A stretch of DNA of 13,087 nt from an uncultured Collinsella sp. (lineage in GTDB: Bacteria; Actinomycetota; Coriobacteriia; Coriobacteriales; Coriobacteriaceae). Positions 12,969-13,087 of this stretch are shown in pieces (within the stretch, counting starts at the first letter, position 1; each line of letters begins with the position of its first letter). A model generated the notes under the pieces. It worked only from the letters and a program-made list of their open reading frames with translations. It did not search any database and had not been told where the DNA came from. The translations under genes and the position numbers were made by a program. The DNA lies in contig UQYA01000050.1 of the NCBI GenBank assembly GCA_900545165.1, positions 1 through 13,087 of the forward strand, in the 5' to 3' direction.

Positions 12969-13087
12969 AAAAGAGCCCCGAGCTCGTATTGAACTGCATC
13001 CCAATTCTTGGACGGGCGCCGATGCCCTGATCTGGAGTGGGAAGGATAAACTGGACTTTCTTTTAAGGACCATCAAGCGTATTGCCG
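12949..13087 (+). CDS. Possible partial gene at the right edge, unknown product
   Basis: From ATG 12949 the plus strand is open for 46 codons to the window end (MRPQSRRKEPRARIELHPNS, then WTGADALIWSGKDKLDFLLR and TIKRIA). The residue mix is protein-like, but there is no ribosome site and I do not recognise it. The ATG is the only start codon after the in-frame stop at 12889. Alternatively, TGAACTGCATCCCAATTCTT at 12989-13008 resembles, from memory, the end of an IS3-family (IS150 group) insertion sequence, in which case this is an element end and not a gene start. Neither reading is secure. Confidence 0.25.
   Translation, partial: MRPQSRRKEPRARIELHPNSWTGADALIWSGKDKLDFLLRTIKRIA

Overview
The window looks like chromosome of a human-gut Coriobacteriia member, most likely Collinsella or a close relative. 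This is inferred from G+C-rich, GNC-biased codons in most genes, actinobacterial gene types (a GlnR-like orphan regulator beside a glutamine synthetase gene, an HtrA with a single N-terminal membrane segment) and the Entner-Doudoroff/hexuronate genes. No rRNA, tRNA or CRISPR array was found, so the genus is not proven.

Layout, left to right. (1) 36-1561, minus: an HtrA-type membrane-anchored serine protease with its terminator. (2) 1734-3810, minus: a clearly more A+T-rich three-gene cassette of exported or membrane proteins, led by a secreted papain-fold cysteine peptidase; it looks acquired. (3) 3938-6043, minus: a glutamine-synthetase-family gene followed by a GlnR-like OmpR-family regulator, with a GlnR-type box upstream. 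The synthetase-like protein lacks several universally conserved metal ligands. (4) 6178-9412: a LacI-family repressor (minus), divergent from kdgK and then eda (plus), which together turn 2-keto-3-deoxygluconate into pyruvate and glyceraldehyde-3-phosphate. (5) 9418-9753: a gene-free stretch full of nested inverted repeats. (6) 9754-10446, minus: a GntR/FCD regulator flanked by two related long palindromes. (7) 10611-11615, plus: a YczE/YitT-like membrane protein whose promoter and leader copy parts of the kdgK-eda locus. (8) 11642-12800, plus: an AAA ATPase with a C-terminal winged helix, preceded by 10-bp tandem repeats and followed by an array of GACG-NAAA palindromes, then a fragment of something running off the right edge.

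The most interesting structure is in the RNA leaders. The kdgK promoter and the promoter of the YczE-like gene share the same -10 hexamer, the same LacI operator, and a long hairpin whose stem differs by compensatory changes while its tip is conserved. A second, more elaborate element precedes both eda and the YczE-like gene: a hairpin with the identical loop AGTCCCATTCC, a multi-stem domain with the identical 19-nt segment AGCAGTGCCTCCGATAACC, covarying helices, and two mutually exclusive pairings involving the first loop. This looks like a cis-regulatory RNA, possibly a riboswitch, for a sugar-acid regulon. It also ties the membrane protein of unknown function to KDG/KDPG metabolism. I do not recognise it as a known RNA class.
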